Assembly (NCBI GenBank): GCA_038277395.1
Contig: CM076193.1
Location: 89,109,583 to 89,173,582, forward strand
Origin: Dryocosmus kuriphilus
Taxonomy: Eukaryota; Arthropoda; Insecta; Hymenoptera; Cynipidae
Direction: 5' to 3'
Length of the DNA: 64,000 bases
Position numbers and translations under genes: made by a program. The notes beneath the pieces are model-generated. The model worked only from the letters and a program-made list of their open reading frames with translations. It was not told the origin of the DNA and made no database searches. Shown in pieces: positions 46,895 through 58,002 of the stretch; position 1 is the first letter of the stretch, and the number at the start of each line of letters is the position of its first letter.

Positions 46895-48061
46895 GGTTTT
46901 GGGTCCAGGGCGCGCTTCCGCTGCGCGAAAAAGCCCTGTGTGAAAAGTGATTTCTATTGTTCTTGTGACTAAAGTTATATGGAGAATTTAGAGGTGAGTA
47001 CTCTTTAAGATTATCATTGCCGGCAATTAAGAGATGTTTAGAATACTTCCGGAAGTATTTATTAGATTGAGATGTACATGAGAATTCAAGTAAAAGAGAA
47101 TTATTTTATTTACTTGAGTTTCTCAAATTATGAGTGTAAGAAGACAAGAGAAAGCTTACATTAGAGAACACGTCTTGTGTAATATTAGAGTTTTAATTCA
47201 AAAATTTTAGAGAAAAGTGAAAGAGTTGACACGCGTTAAACGCGCAATATTCAGCCGGCACATAGGTACAACGTGCAGGCTTGAGCGTGCTTTGTGTCAT
47301 TTCGAGTGCGGTGTTTATGGCTGTTTTCTCTCGCTGTTTCGCTGTTCTTTAGTGAGTCATAGACCTCCAAAAGTATTGCGAACAGGAGAGATATTTTGAA
47401 AGCAGTGCCTTCTTGGAATTGCTGTTTTCTTAATTTCTTTCTTGAATATTCATTTGTATAGAGTTGTTCATATAGAGTTATTCAATTGCAATTGTAAAAT
47501 TAGAGTATTAGAGTGTAAGAGTTAATAATGACAATTAGGTTATTATTAAAATTTGTTATTTGGAGATATCTTAGAGAATAAGGTTTGAATGGCTTGAAAT
47601 AAAAGCAGACGTGTTTTTTTAGTCATGATGAGTATCTTCTCTGCTCTCGATCAAAATTTAAATCTACCGGGGTCAACTTTTGGATAAAACTTGCTGTGCA
47701 GTGAAATTCAATTGTTGACTAGAGATTCTATGTGTTATTGTGAGGGTCTCGTATGTGTGCTTGATCAGCTAGAAACCAATAGATTTTATCAGCAGTGCTT
47801 AAAATCAAAACATTGGAATATAGTGTGCGCATACGAATGGCTCTGCATGGACACTTGGTTTCTCGTTTCTGGTTACACTGAATTGCTGTGCGTTCTTTGT
47901 GATTCAGAAGCAGGAAAACAAAATTCTTTTGACTTCAAATTATTTTAGAGAATACCTGGTTTTGATAATTGGAGGTTATCTAAAGTCTAAGAGTTTGAAG
48001 TCTATAATTCTTTTTAATTATTAAGACTTATGAAAGATTTTTGTTTCAAATCCCGGAATAG
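46895..48061 (+). other. Copia leader
   Basis: 1.17 kb between the primer site and the gag start. Short frames only, none recognised. Rich in 'ttagag/taagag' motifs also found further on in the element. Probably the untranslated leader with packaging signals, by analogy with other LTR elements. Confidence 0.5.
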
Positions 48062-49813
48062 ATGGCAGAAATTTATTTGGAAACAGATACTGACGACACA
48101 CTTCGTGCTTTGGTGGATTATGACAGCGATGAACTAACTTTTAGCGCAAATCCAAACGAAGCAGATGAAGAACAAGTAGAAGTATTCAAAGAGGCACCTA
48201 TAGAGGACAAAGAGTCTGAAGTTGAAAATCAACAAGAGATTAAGAGAAATGATACATATAAGAGTAAGCGACAGTTTTTGTGCTATTTTTTAAAATATTT
48301 TTATTTGTGTAGTCAGTTTTGTTTACTTCTTATTTAAAAGATTTGCTGAGAAATTTATAGTTTTTTCGTAGAGATAGAGATAAGAGTTACAAAATTTTTT
48401 TCTAGAGATTAAGAAGTTTAAAGAGATAGATGATCGGGCCTGATATTTAAATGTTTAAGAGTAATCCAGGTACTAATTTTGAGTTTATTTTTCCCAGCAA
48501 ATCAAGAGTTGAAGAGTAAACCATTGCCAAAGCCGAAGGTGTTGAGCAATGTACCTGTTGTAAGTGGATCTATGGGATTTACTAAAAGCAGGAAATTATA
48601 CGATATGCAAGAGAAATTCATTGCGAGGAGTGAAGCTGCTAGTGAAAAGATGACTACAGCTTTAACTTCGCTTGAAAAAACCATGGAGGGAGCCATGTCT
48701 ATGATGTCTAGCATGATTCAAATTTCCGAAAATAATTTAGAAGCTGAAAAGCTTAAATTAAGAAGTATGGAGGTAAATAGTTTAAATGAAAGTAGCCTTG
48801 TTCAAAATAAAGAGATCGATTCTGAATCGAGAAAGAGAAAATCAAATAATAGCACTGATTCTCGTAAAGTTAGAGTTCTTGGCACTGAAGAGAATGATAC
48901 ATTGAATAAATGTATTCAGTTCATTAATAAAGTAGAGGATGGTTCTACAAATCATCAAATTTGCATAAAAGGAGATTATAAACTAACACAGAAATCAAAC
49001 TTTGACATTTGGTTAGATTATTTAAAACATGATTTGCTGAGTCTCGATTTACTAGATGTAATTGATCCAAAAGTTCGAGGTCCAGAAAATCTTTCAGAAA
49101 TAAAAGCACTCAAGAGAAAAACTACTGTAAGAGGTTTAATTATCAGACATCTTGATGAATCTTATCACAAGAGGGGTTTAAATGTGTCTGACCCTAGAGA
49201 AATTTTACAGAGATTAAGAGGATGCAGAAAGAATGAGTCAAATGTAACTCACTCCTCCGTTAGAGCAAAACTGTATCAAATTAAAATGAAAAAGGATGAA
49301 AAGGTTAATGATTTCTGTGAACGTTTTGACTCCATTATTAGAGAATATGAGGCTTGCGAAGACACTGTACCGCTTACTGAACAAGAAATAAGATCAGCGT
49401 TTTATCAAGCAGTATCTTCGATTGTAGTAGAACTTCGAAATTCTGACTTGATGTTCAGGCAATCGCATAAAAGAGAAATGAGTTTAGAGGAAATTAAGTC
49501 TTTTCTTTTACAGTTAGAGGCAGAGAAAAAGACTGACACAAAAGAAGAAGTTAAAGTTCAGAGAGCGTATGAGAACAGTCAGCAAACATCTGAAAATAAG
49601 TGCTATAGATGCAACAGATCGGGTCACTGGTCTAAGGATTGTCGGCTTAAAACTACTGGCAAATGGTTTTGCTATTATTGTCAAGCAATAAAGAATCACA
49701 AAGGTCCAGATTGTCATCAAGCCAACCGCGGTTCCGGTGATAAAACAAACAAAGATAAGAGGTATAAAAATTTTAATAAAAATAATAAGAGTAAGAGTAT
49801 GAATCAGGTATGA
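48062..49813 (+). CDS. gag: Copia gag, probably with a 234-nt intron
   Basis: ATG at 48062 opens MAEIYLETDTDDTLRALVDY, which runs out of acidic gag-like sequence after a GTAAGC donor at 48264. A consensus acceptor (ttatttttcccag) ends at 48497. Joining 48062-48263 to 48498 keeps the frame into NQELKSKPLPKP and on through a ~430-residue gag. Gag includes a copia-type middle region (LDYLKHDLLSLDLLDV, VRAKLYQIKMKKDEKVNDF, the family 'L...k.. .sv.ef...f' signature) and the zinc knuckle CYRCNRSGHWSKDC. A second Cys/His cluster, CYYCQAIKNHKGPDC, follows. A TGA at 49811 ends the frame early; the same frame stays open another ~30 codons beyond it. The intron is inferred from sites and frame only. Confidence 0.75.
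48264..48497 (+). other. Putative intron within copia gag
   Basis: GTAAGC donor, AG acceptor with a T/C-rich tract, in-frame stops inside, and phase-compatible flanking coding sequence. AT-rich compared with the exons on both sides. Confidence 0.5.
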
Positions 49814-50016
49814 AAAATAAGAGTAAGAGTGAACAAAAAGGCTTTAAAAATAAAAGAGAAAGGAAAAGCGAATCAGGCATCAGAAAACAAAGTCGAAGAA
49901 TAAAAATGATTCCGGTAAGATTTTATTTACAGGTGCTTTAGAGTCTAGGGAGGTTGTTAATTTTATAGCTGATTCTGGAGCCTCAGATCACATAGTTAAC
50001 CAAAGTTTTATTTTAA
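49814..50016 (+). pseudogene. pol: Copia protease, cut by piggyBac
   Basis: After the gag stop the coding frame shifts by one base near 49875 and then reads GKILFTGALESREVVNFIADSGASDHI, the copia aspartic protease with its DSGAS active-site loop. Coding stops at the TTAA (50013-50016) where the piggyBac starts. The downstream copia sequence resumes at 53857 in the same frame once a single TTAA is counted, so the transposon insertion is precise. The protease normally cuts the Gag-Pol polyprotein. Confidence 0.85.
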
Positions 50017-50795
50017 CCCATTTCGTCCCAAATGTCCAAAATTTGGGTACAACTTTCAGCGCTGTATCTTTTGATCCAGACGTCGTTAAAAATAATCGCG
50101 ATAAGCCAAAATCGACGATTTCAAACCTGTTCTTTCGAATACCGTTATCAAAATCAACCTATCAGTTCATGAGAAAAAGTTATGACAGTTTTTTTATGAA
50201 AAAACGCAAATTTTTCGAATTTTTTCGGCGGAAATCGTAAATTTCGACATTGAAAGAGGCGAAACTGACGGCCCCAAAAGGTAAAAATCGCGTCTTTTTT
50301 ATTAGCCCTTTCTCATCGTGCAACAAAATGTAGGAGAAAACAAAATGGCGGCTTCAAAATGGCGCCCCGAAGTGATGCACGATACTCCTTTTTTGGTAGA
50401 AACTGAAAAAATGATTGAATGGGCTCAAAAATTTTCTTAGAAGGTTTTCGAGGTCGCTGATTCCAAAAATGAATTTAAAAATCAAAAATTCAAAATGGCT
50501 GACACAAAATGGCGGACCATTTTTGCTAATTTGGCATCATTTTGGTTGAAAATTCGCATAATAGGGTTTTGAAGGTCGCTGAATTCGAAAAAGATGTCAA
50601 AACTTACAAAATCAGAATGGATGACACAAAATGGCGTACTATTGAAAAAATGTTTACACTGTATCGTTCGGAAATTTGTGATATTTGGTTTTCAAGGTCG
50701 ATGATTTATAAAAAAAAATGGTTAAAATAAAACTAAGTTTTCATTTTCTATTTTTTTGCACGATTGTCGATTATTTTGCCATTGTGCGTGTCTAA
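50017..50795. repeat. piggyBac left inverted arm
   Basis: 779 bases, reverse complement of 53073-53852. Contains CAAAATGGC or near-copies at 50341, 50355, 50491, 50505 and 50626, plus one CAGAATGGAT at 50613. Confidence 0.93.
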
Positions 50796-50879
50796 AGACA
50801 TGAAAAAGTATTGTGAAGTGGTGATTATTATTCAAAAATAGTTCACGTACCTAAGTTCTTACTAACATAAGTAAATTGG

Positions 50880-51060
50880 TAAGAACCGCGGCGCAAAAGG
50901 CGCACATCGACTTTCCTCCGCTACGAGACCGCCACCGCGCCGAAGCCTGCGCGCGCATTCCCCCACCCGAGATCGTCCGATAAACGGGTATATAAAGCCT
51001 CGTCCCACCCGCTGAGAGCACATTTCGGTCTCTATAGTTCCTTGCTTGCGCTTCGAGTAG
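50880..51060 (+). promoter_or_regulatory. GC-rich promoter of the piggyBac transposase
   Basis: A sharply GC-rich block in AT-rich surroundings, with TATATAAAG at 50989-50997 and start-site-like sequence about 30 bases on. It lies ~75-250 bases upstream of the transposase ATG at 51132. Confidence 0.6.
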
Positions 51061-51131
51061 ACGACCCTGTGCTGTATGCTTCCAAGCATTTTTTGACTAC
51101 TTGTTGATGTAAATACTGATTCATAATCATC

Positions 51132-52812
51132 ATGTCTTTAAGAAAAAGATTTAGAAAACGTTCATCCAATACAAAAAACATTTTGCAAGGTGATCTTTGT
51201 GAAATGTCAGAGAGGAATAATTATGTTCAAGTATCAATGTTGCCAATCACGGACACTTCTGATCTCGAATCTGAATTCGACAGCAACGACGAGGAAAATG
51301 AAAATGACAATAAAGAATATTGCGATGAAATTTATAATATACTTTCTTACAAACGTATTCATGAGCAGTATTCATCTATTCAAAAACACCTCGAGAGTGA
51401 TCACAAATATGAATGGGCATCAGGAGAAAAAGTATATGATGATGTTCCTGAAAATGAATACTTGTTGAAGGAATCTGATGTGAAGAAAATTTCTGGTTCG
51501 TCACCAATTGAGTTATTCGAAATTTTTTTTTCTTCTGAAATAAAAACGTACATTATTGAAGCAACTGCTGAAAATAATGTAACTATATCAGTGCAAGATT
51601 TAGATACATATATTGGGATTATAATTTTGTCAACTTTCAATAAGCGCGAGGCAATAAAAGATTACTGGTCAACAAACCCTTTGCTAGAGTGTCCAATTGT
51701 TAGGTCAGCTATGTCCAGAAATGATTTTTGGATTATAAAAGGCAGAATAAAGTATTCAAAACTTTCTGACCATGATTTGAGTGATCCAGCTTGGCGCGTT
51801 CGGAAAATTTTTGAAATTTTCAGGCGAAATATCAAGCACTTTGGATACTTTCAAACTGGTCTTGCCGTAGATGAGATGATGGTCAAATTTTTCGGTAGAC
51901 TATCAATAAAACAGTTTATACGAAATAAACCAGTCCGTTTTGGCATAAAATTATGGGCTCTTTGTGGAGCCGATGGTTTTATGTTTGATTGTGACATATA
52001 TGGTGGAAAAAATTATACGCAAGATAAATTGCAAAAAATCGCTCTAGGCAGTCGAGTTGTTATGAAACTATTGAAAGATCTTCTGATGAAAACTGTACGT
52101 AAAAAGTTGGCTCCGTATCATTTGTATTGTGACAACTATTTCACTTGCCCTGCTTTATTTATACATCTCAAGAAGATTGGCCTACAAGCAACTGGTGTCG
52201 TTAGAAAGGACAGAGTAAAGGAAAAAAATGAACTGGACAAAAAAGCTGTCAAAGGAACGCACGTTGTCAAGCATGATAAAAATAGTGGATTGAACTACAT
52301 CACTCTGATGGACTCTAAAGAAGTATCGTTACTTTCAACTGCAGCAGGGGTAAGTCCCATGAAAACTGCTAGACGCTATTCGAAAGAAGACAAAGATAAA
52401 AAAGAGATACCGATGCCAGCTGCTTTTTCAGTATACAATAAAAATATGGGTGGAGTTGATTTGCACGATCAGTATTGCAGTAAAGCTTTTCCAACAATAC
52501 GGAGTAAAAAAATGGACATTTTCAATTTTTGTAAGATTGATTCAATCATCCCTCACAAATGCTGTCATTTTAGCAAATGCTGTTCGGCAAGGCGAACAGA
52601 AAGTAAGTATAAAAGACTTTGCTATAAGTGTTGCATCAGAATACCTGCAAAAAAAATCCAAAAACTTTTTGCAGGCCCACAATTTGAAGCAAGGAAAGTC
52701 GAAACGATATTGTTCTGCGGAGAAATGTGAGAAACGAACAATGACTTATTGTGTTGAATGTAACAAATATTACTGCAAGGCATGCTTCAGTTCAATTCAC
52801 AAAGTTACTTAA
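51132..52812 (+). pseudogene. piggyBac transposase, one frameshift
   Basis: The ATG at 51132 opens MSLRKRFRKRSSNTKN, a basic start, then an acidic Asp/Glu segment typical of piggyBac N-termini. The DDE_Tnp_1_7-type core follows: YIGIIILSTFNKREAI, then AVDEMMVKFFGR with the first catalytic Asp. The second Asp is in LYCDNYFTCPALF and the third in NMGGVDLHDQYCSK. After RSKK a run of seven A at about 52504-52510 shifts the frame. The real continuation (WTFSIFVRLIQSSLTNA...) is in the next frame and ends with the Cys-rich zinc-binding tail CSAEKCEKR, YCVECNKYYCKAC at 52812. Read in the original frame it runs to 52730 as unrelated residues. The catalytic triad is intact; only one base separates this copy from an open gene. 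The enzyme excises precisely at TTAA. Confidence 0.93.
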
Positions 52813-53072
52813 AAATTTCATGTCACAGTTGATTCACTATTGTGAAAAATGTTATGAGAATAAAAATCATCTTTAAATATAAGTAAATACAAAAAACCAA
52901 AAAAAAAAAAAAACAAAAACGAGGGGAAAATACAAAAAGTTCATAAAATAGATCATCTGAATAGTGTTTACCTCCCAATGGTGTATGATAATTAAGTTTA
53001 GAAATGAAGTATTTTTAGTTCACATATCAAAAAATAATACTCGGCACTTTACATTTTCCATGTTTTCGGTCG
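52813..53072. other. piggyBac 3' untranslated spacer
   Basis: AT-rich, between the transposase stop and the right inverted arm, with a poly-A-like run near 52899-52912 and an AATAAA-type signal near 52858. Confidence 0.5.
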
Positions 53073-53852
53073 TTAGACATGCACAATGGCAAAATAATCG
53101 ACAATCGTGCAAAAAAATAGAAAATGAAAACTTAGTTTTATTTTAACCATTTTTTTTTTATAAATCATCGACCTTGAAAACCAAATATCACGAATTTCCG
53201 AACGATACAGTGTAAAAATTTTTTCAATAGTACGCCATTTTGTGTCATCCATTCTGATTTTGTAAGTTTTGACATCTTTTTCGAATTCAGCGACCTTCAA
53301 AACCCTATTATGCGAATTTTCAACCAAAATGATGCCAAATTAGCAAAAATGGTCCGCCATTTTGTGTCAGCCATTTTGAATTTTTGATTTTTAAATTCAT
53401 TTTTGGAATCAGCGACCTCGAAAACCTTCTAAGAAAATTTTTGAGCCCATTCAATCATTTTTTCAGTTTCTACCAAAAAATGAGTATCGTGCATCACTTC
53501 GGGGCGCCATTTTGAAGCCGCCATTTTGTTTTCTCCTACATTTTGTTGCACGATGAGAAAGGGCTAATAAAAAAGACGCGATTTTTACCTTTTGGGGCCG
53601 TCAGTTTCGCCTCTTTCAATGTCGAAATTTACGATTTCCGCCGAAAGAAATCGAAAAATTTGCGTTTTTTCATAAAAAAATTGTCATAACTTTTTCTCAT
53701 GAACTGATAGGTTGATTTTGATAACGGTATTCGAAAGAACAGGTCTGAAACCATCGATTTTGGCTTATCGCGATTATTTTTAACGACGTCTGGATCAAAA
53801 GATACAGCGCTGAAAGTTGTACCCAAATTTTGGACATTTGGGACGAAATGGG
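53073..53852. repeat. piggyBac right inverted arm
   Basis: 780 bases, reverse complement of 50017-50795, carrying the same set of motifs as GCCATTTTG. Confidence 0.93.
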
Positions 53853-53856
53853 TTAA

Positions 53857-55433
53857 GTGATTTTAATAAATGCGAGAATGGAGTTATTAAGAGTGTGAAT
53901 AAAAATGAATTCGCAGATATTGTAATAGATGGCAAAGGTAATCTTTTGTTACAAGCAGATGCAACTGGAGATGTTCTCAAGTTGACTGATGTAATAGCAG
54001 TAGAAGATATCTCAGAGAATCTGTTGTCGCTGAGAAAATTGGCAGATGCAGGTTTTAGCATTTATTTAGATGATAAATCTCTTAGAGTTTGCAATAAAGT
54101 GACAAATAAAACCATTTTAGAAGGTACTTACGAAAAACCAAATTGGGTCGTAAGTTTTAAAGTGATTAAAAATAATGACAATTCAGAGTTTAAGAGATAT
54201 TCTTGCAATGCAAGAATAGTTTCTTATCATGAGCTTCCCGAACAATCACATAACAGCATTCCAAATAAAGAGTTGCCAGTTTCGGAGGGAGAAATTAGAG
54301 AGGTAGAGAATGCTGGTTATGTGATTGGGAGGGAGAATGAGAAGCTTTTAGATAATAGAGTCATTATTACAGATTGCGATGAAAGCTCTATTTCTATAGA
54401 TACAATAAAAATAGATGATTTAGAGTCTTTACATAATGTAGAGGAAATGATCATCACAAATCCACTTGAGAAGAAGGTAGGTAATTTCAAAAAGTATAGC
54501 GAGGGGATGTTGTGGCATCTTAGATTAGGTCATGCGTCATTGGGTTATTTAAAAAAGTTACAACGAGTTATTAAGAGTTTAGAGAATGCTGAATTTGACG
54601 ATTCAATTTTAGAGTGTGAAGTTTGCATAATGGCAAAAATGGAAAAATTGCCATTTAAAGAAACAAGAAAAAGAGCAGAAAGACCTTTACAAGTTATTCA
54701 TACGGATACAATGGGACCGATCAAACCCACTTCATACCCAGGACTCAAACGATTCATTGTAGTTTTCGTAGATGACTACTCAAGATTTGCAAAGGCTTAC
54801 TCTGTGAGGTCTAAGGATGAAGCTGGTGATGCATTTGAAAAGTATGTAGTATCTGCTCGTAACTTGTTAGGTAAAGATGAAAAAATCTGTTATATTAGAT
54901 CGGATCAAGGCACTGAATTTACTGGTGGAAAATTTCTTGAAATGTTAAGAGAAGAGAAAATATAAACTGAGTTGTCGCCGCCTTATACTCCAAAACACAA
55001 CGGAGTAGCTGAACGATTTAATAAAACAATTCAAGAAAAAGTAAGAGCCTACATGTTTGATTCTGGTTTACCTAAAAGTATGTGGGAGTTGGCTGTTGAT
55101 GGTGCTGTGCACGCATACAACCGATCGCCTCACAAAACTATAGAGTTTAGAGTACCTTTAGAGAAATTTGCTCCAAATGCAAGATGTTATTTTAATCAAA
55201 TTAAAAGATTTGGTTGTATAGGTTACGTAAAATTACCAAAACCAAATTCGAAGTTTGATCAAAAAGCAAGAAAAGCTGTATTAGTGGGATATAAAAGCAC
55301 TGGCTATTTATTGTGGCATCCAAGCACACGGAAATTCATAGAATCTCGCCATGTTAGATTCAATGAAAAAGTAGTGTATAAAGATGTTTATAAGAGTGAT
55401 CAAGTTGATCAAACCTTACAAGAGTCAAAATAA
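53857..55433 (+). pseudogene. pol: Copia protease end and integrase
   Basis: Resumes the copia frame directly after the TTAA copy (SDFNKCENGVIK...). The integrase has the HHCC zinc region (LRLGHASLGYLKK ... CEVCIMAK) and core Asp in VIHTDTMGPI. The second Asp is in YIRSDQGTEF and Glu in HNGVAERFNKT. A TAA at 54963-54965 falls between the second Asp and the Glu, and another TAA at 55431-55433 ends the frame after the GKxxLVGY-like region. Both stops are in frame with what follows, so each is a simple nonsense change. Integrase would join the cDNA to the target; this copy cannot be made in one piece. Confidence 0.92.
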
Positions 55434-55436
55434 GAG

Positions 55437-57175
55437 TATGATGGTAACTGGATGAAGGAGTTTGAAAATGATAAAACTGATCAAAAAGCTGAAGAGTCGG
55501 AAATAGTCGAGCCTAAAAAGAGAGGAAGACCTAAGAAGCAATTAAATAATAGCACTAAACAAAAAGAATGTGTGCAAAATAAAGCTGAAGGTCCTGCAAC
55601 AAGAAGTAAAACTAAGAGAAAATTAGAGTGTGAAGATAAAACTAAAAATGTCTTTATGAGTAGGCCAATAAAAGATATAAGTTTTATAAATTATGCTGAA
55701 TATACAGATGTTTTAAGTAAAGAGGAAAAACAAAATAGAGAAGATGAATTAACACAATGTTTGATAGCATCATTAAATAGAGATCCGCTTAATTATCAAG
55801 AAGCTATGTCGAGTAAAGAGAAAGAGTGTTGGAGAAAGGCAATCAAAGATGAACTTGATTCTATGCAAGCAAATAATGTATGGAGATTAGTCGATAGACC
55901 CAGAGTGATGTTAGATGGTAAAAAGGCAAATGTTATTGACTCAAAATGGGTTTTTAAGAAGAAATTAGAGGCTGATGGATCAATACGATTCAAAGCACGA
56001 CTTGTTATTAGAGGTTTCAAAGACAGAAATGTGTACGATTTAAAGGAAACGTATGCACCTATTTCTAGACTACCAGTCGTTCGATCATTACTTGCAATTA
56101 TAAACAAGTATGATTTGTTTGCCTGCCAGCTAGATGTAAAAACTGCATTTTTAAATGGAGTTTTGGAGGAAGAGATTTACATGGAAATTCCAGAAGGTTC
56201 AGAACTGTACAAACACACAAAAGAGACTAAAGTGTGTAAATTAGAGAGAGCCTTATATGGTTTAAAAATAAGTCCGAAGAAGTGGTAATACATCAAGCAA
56301 ACTACATAGAAAATATTCTAGAGAGATTCAACATGCAAGATTGCAAACCTCAGAGTACTCCAATGGTTACTCGACAGGTAACTAATAGAGATAACAAGAG
56401 AAAAATAGAAGGAGCTGTAACAAAGAATCTTGAAGATCAAGAAATTAAACGAGTACCTTATAGAGAGGCCATTGGAAGTCTAATGTATTTGTCAAATGCA
56501 ACTCGTCCTGATATTACTTTTGCTGTAAATTATTTGGCGAGAAAACAACTAGAGCCAAGTGAAGATGATTTGATGGATGTTAAGAGAATTTTCAGATATT
56601 TAAGAGGTACTACTTATAAGGGTTTAAATTATAGAGGTAAAACTGAAGAACTAGAGGCATTAACTGATGCAAGTTTTAGAGATTGTCAAGATTCAGCATC
56701 TACAGGAGGTTACATTATTAAACTTTTTGGAGATGTTATAGATTGGAGAAGTCATAAGCAGTCTTATGTGACTCTTTCGACATGTCAAGCTGAATATTTG
56801 TCAATGAGTGATGCATGTCAAGAGTTGATTTCTTTAGATAAATCAATCAGATATATCATTAGAAAAACTCTTTTTCCAGTGACAATTTGGTGTGACAATA
56901 AATCAGCTGGAGACTGCACTAAGAAGGATGGAAGTCACAAACTCAAGATGTTTGATGAAAACTTAGAGAATATTAATCAGAGTCTTCTAGAAAGAGAGAA
57001 AACTGGTAATCGAAAGCATATGGCTGATACTCATGGAGACTTTGTTAAACAATGTGTTGATGAACGAAAAGTTAGAGTTAGTTGGATTGCAACTAAAGAG
57101 AATTTGGCTGATATAATGACAAAACCTTTGCCATTAGAAGCACATAAATATTTAAGAGATAAGATGTTAAATTAA
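55437..57175 (+). pseudogene. pol: Copia reverse transcriptase with internal deletion, and RNase H
   Basis: The linker is Lys/Glu-rich with a KKRGRPKK nuclear-localisation-like motif. The reverse transcriptase begins WRKAIKDELDSMQANNVWRL and includes NVIDSKWVFKKK, FKARLVIRGF and CQLDVKTAFLNGVLEEEIYM with motif A. It reaches ERALYGLKISPKKW at 56288. The sequence then jumps to IHQANYIENILERFNM in another frame. In relatives roughly 110 residues, including the catalytic YVDD box, lie between these points, so they are deleted. The rest is intact: RNase H has ALTDASFRDC, LSTCQAEYLSMSDACQE and IWCDNKSAGD. The frame ends at 57175. Confidence 0.92.
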
Positions 57176-57545
57176 AATTGATTTAGAGATTAGAGATTTT
57201 AGAGATATATATTTCATAAAAATATATATATTATTATTTTATTTGTTTTGGTTTGTTCACAGATAGACGCAAGAATTAAGAGTAAAAAGTACAAGAGTAC
57301 AAGAGAAATCTAGATGTCCGAAATGTTCTAGATGTCCGAAAGAGAGAAATCAAGATGATCTCAAGAGAGAAACAGTATTTAAGAGAAGAAGTATAACAGA
57401 TAAAGATTAGCTTAAGATGTTTTCTTTATATAAATTTTATACTAAGTTTCTACTTGTTATAACTTTTGTATTTTCATATTTTCTTTATAAATTTTATTTT
57501 ATAATACTAGTGTAATAACTGTATCTAATTGATAAAGGGAGGGAG

Positions 57546-57834
57546 TGTGAGAAATGAGCTTTATCAATTGGATTTGGGCATTTAGATATAAGAGTCGCCA
57601 TCTGACGGCGATCTATATGAAAAAGGGATCGAACGCCGAGTGAGATCTCGCGCGCTTTGACGCAGGTCAATAAGTCAGTCGAATGCCGAACTTTGACCGG
57701 CCTACAGCTTTCTTTTATAAGAGTCTTGCGTTCTAAAAAAGAGTTTAGAGAAAATAAAGAGTGAAGTGTTTTAATTGCAAAAACTTAATACACGTGTACT
57801 TATTTATTGTCCTTGAATATTAGAAAATCTAATA
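57546..57834 (+). repeat. Copia 3' LTR
   Basis: 289 bp; differs from the 5' LTR at three positions by eye (tgag/taag, aacaaa/aaaaaa, aaaaag/aaagag). Followed by the ATAAT duplication. Confidence 0.95.
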
Positions 57835-58002
57835 ATAATTTATTATTCTAATATTTTGTTGGAATATGATACACATTAATTTTTATAAAAAAAAAATTCT
57901 TGTAAATACATAGTTGGCCATTTTTGAAATTGAACGACATTTTGGACCATGTTTTACTCTAGGGTATAGATTCCAGGAATGAAATTATAAAATTATCTGC
58001 AT

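Larger units (their letters stand above)
50017..53852 (+). mobile_element. piggyBac-type transposon with ~780-bp inverted arms
   Basis: Ends begin CCCATTTCGTCCCAAATG and end in its reverse complement, flanked by TTAA at 50013-50016 and 53853-53856, the obligatory piggyBac target. Inverted arms run 50017-50795 and 53073-53852 with few mismatches. Most described piggyBac elements have terminal repeats of a few tens of bases, so these arms are exceptional. One + strand transposase gene lies between them behind a TATA-containing GC-rich promoter. Confidence 0.95.
46606..57834 (+). mobile_element. Ty1/copia LTR retrotransposon, interrupted by piggyBac
   Basis: Direct LTRs of 289 bp (46606-46894, 57546-57834) differ at only three positions that I can find (about 1%). 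The 5-bp target duplication ATAAT is perfect (46601-46605 and 57835-57839). The 5' LTR is followed by a primer-binding-like 'ggttttgggtccagg'; the 3' LTR is preceded by the polypurine tract AAAGGGAGGGAG (57534-57545). Order gag, protease, integrase, reverse transcriptase, RNase H is the copia order. Minus the 3.8-kb piggyBac the element is about 7.4 kb, long for copia because of a 1.2-kb leader. The element is coding-defective. Confidence 0.96.

Noticed and set aside
47691..47948. 85-codon Cys-rich frame in the copia leader
   Set aside because: No recognised family, and it lies in the presumed untranslated leader between LTR and gag.
50542..50730. 62-codon frame repeated in inverted form at 53073-53327
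   Set aside because: It only reflects the inverted piggyBac arms; no protein signature.
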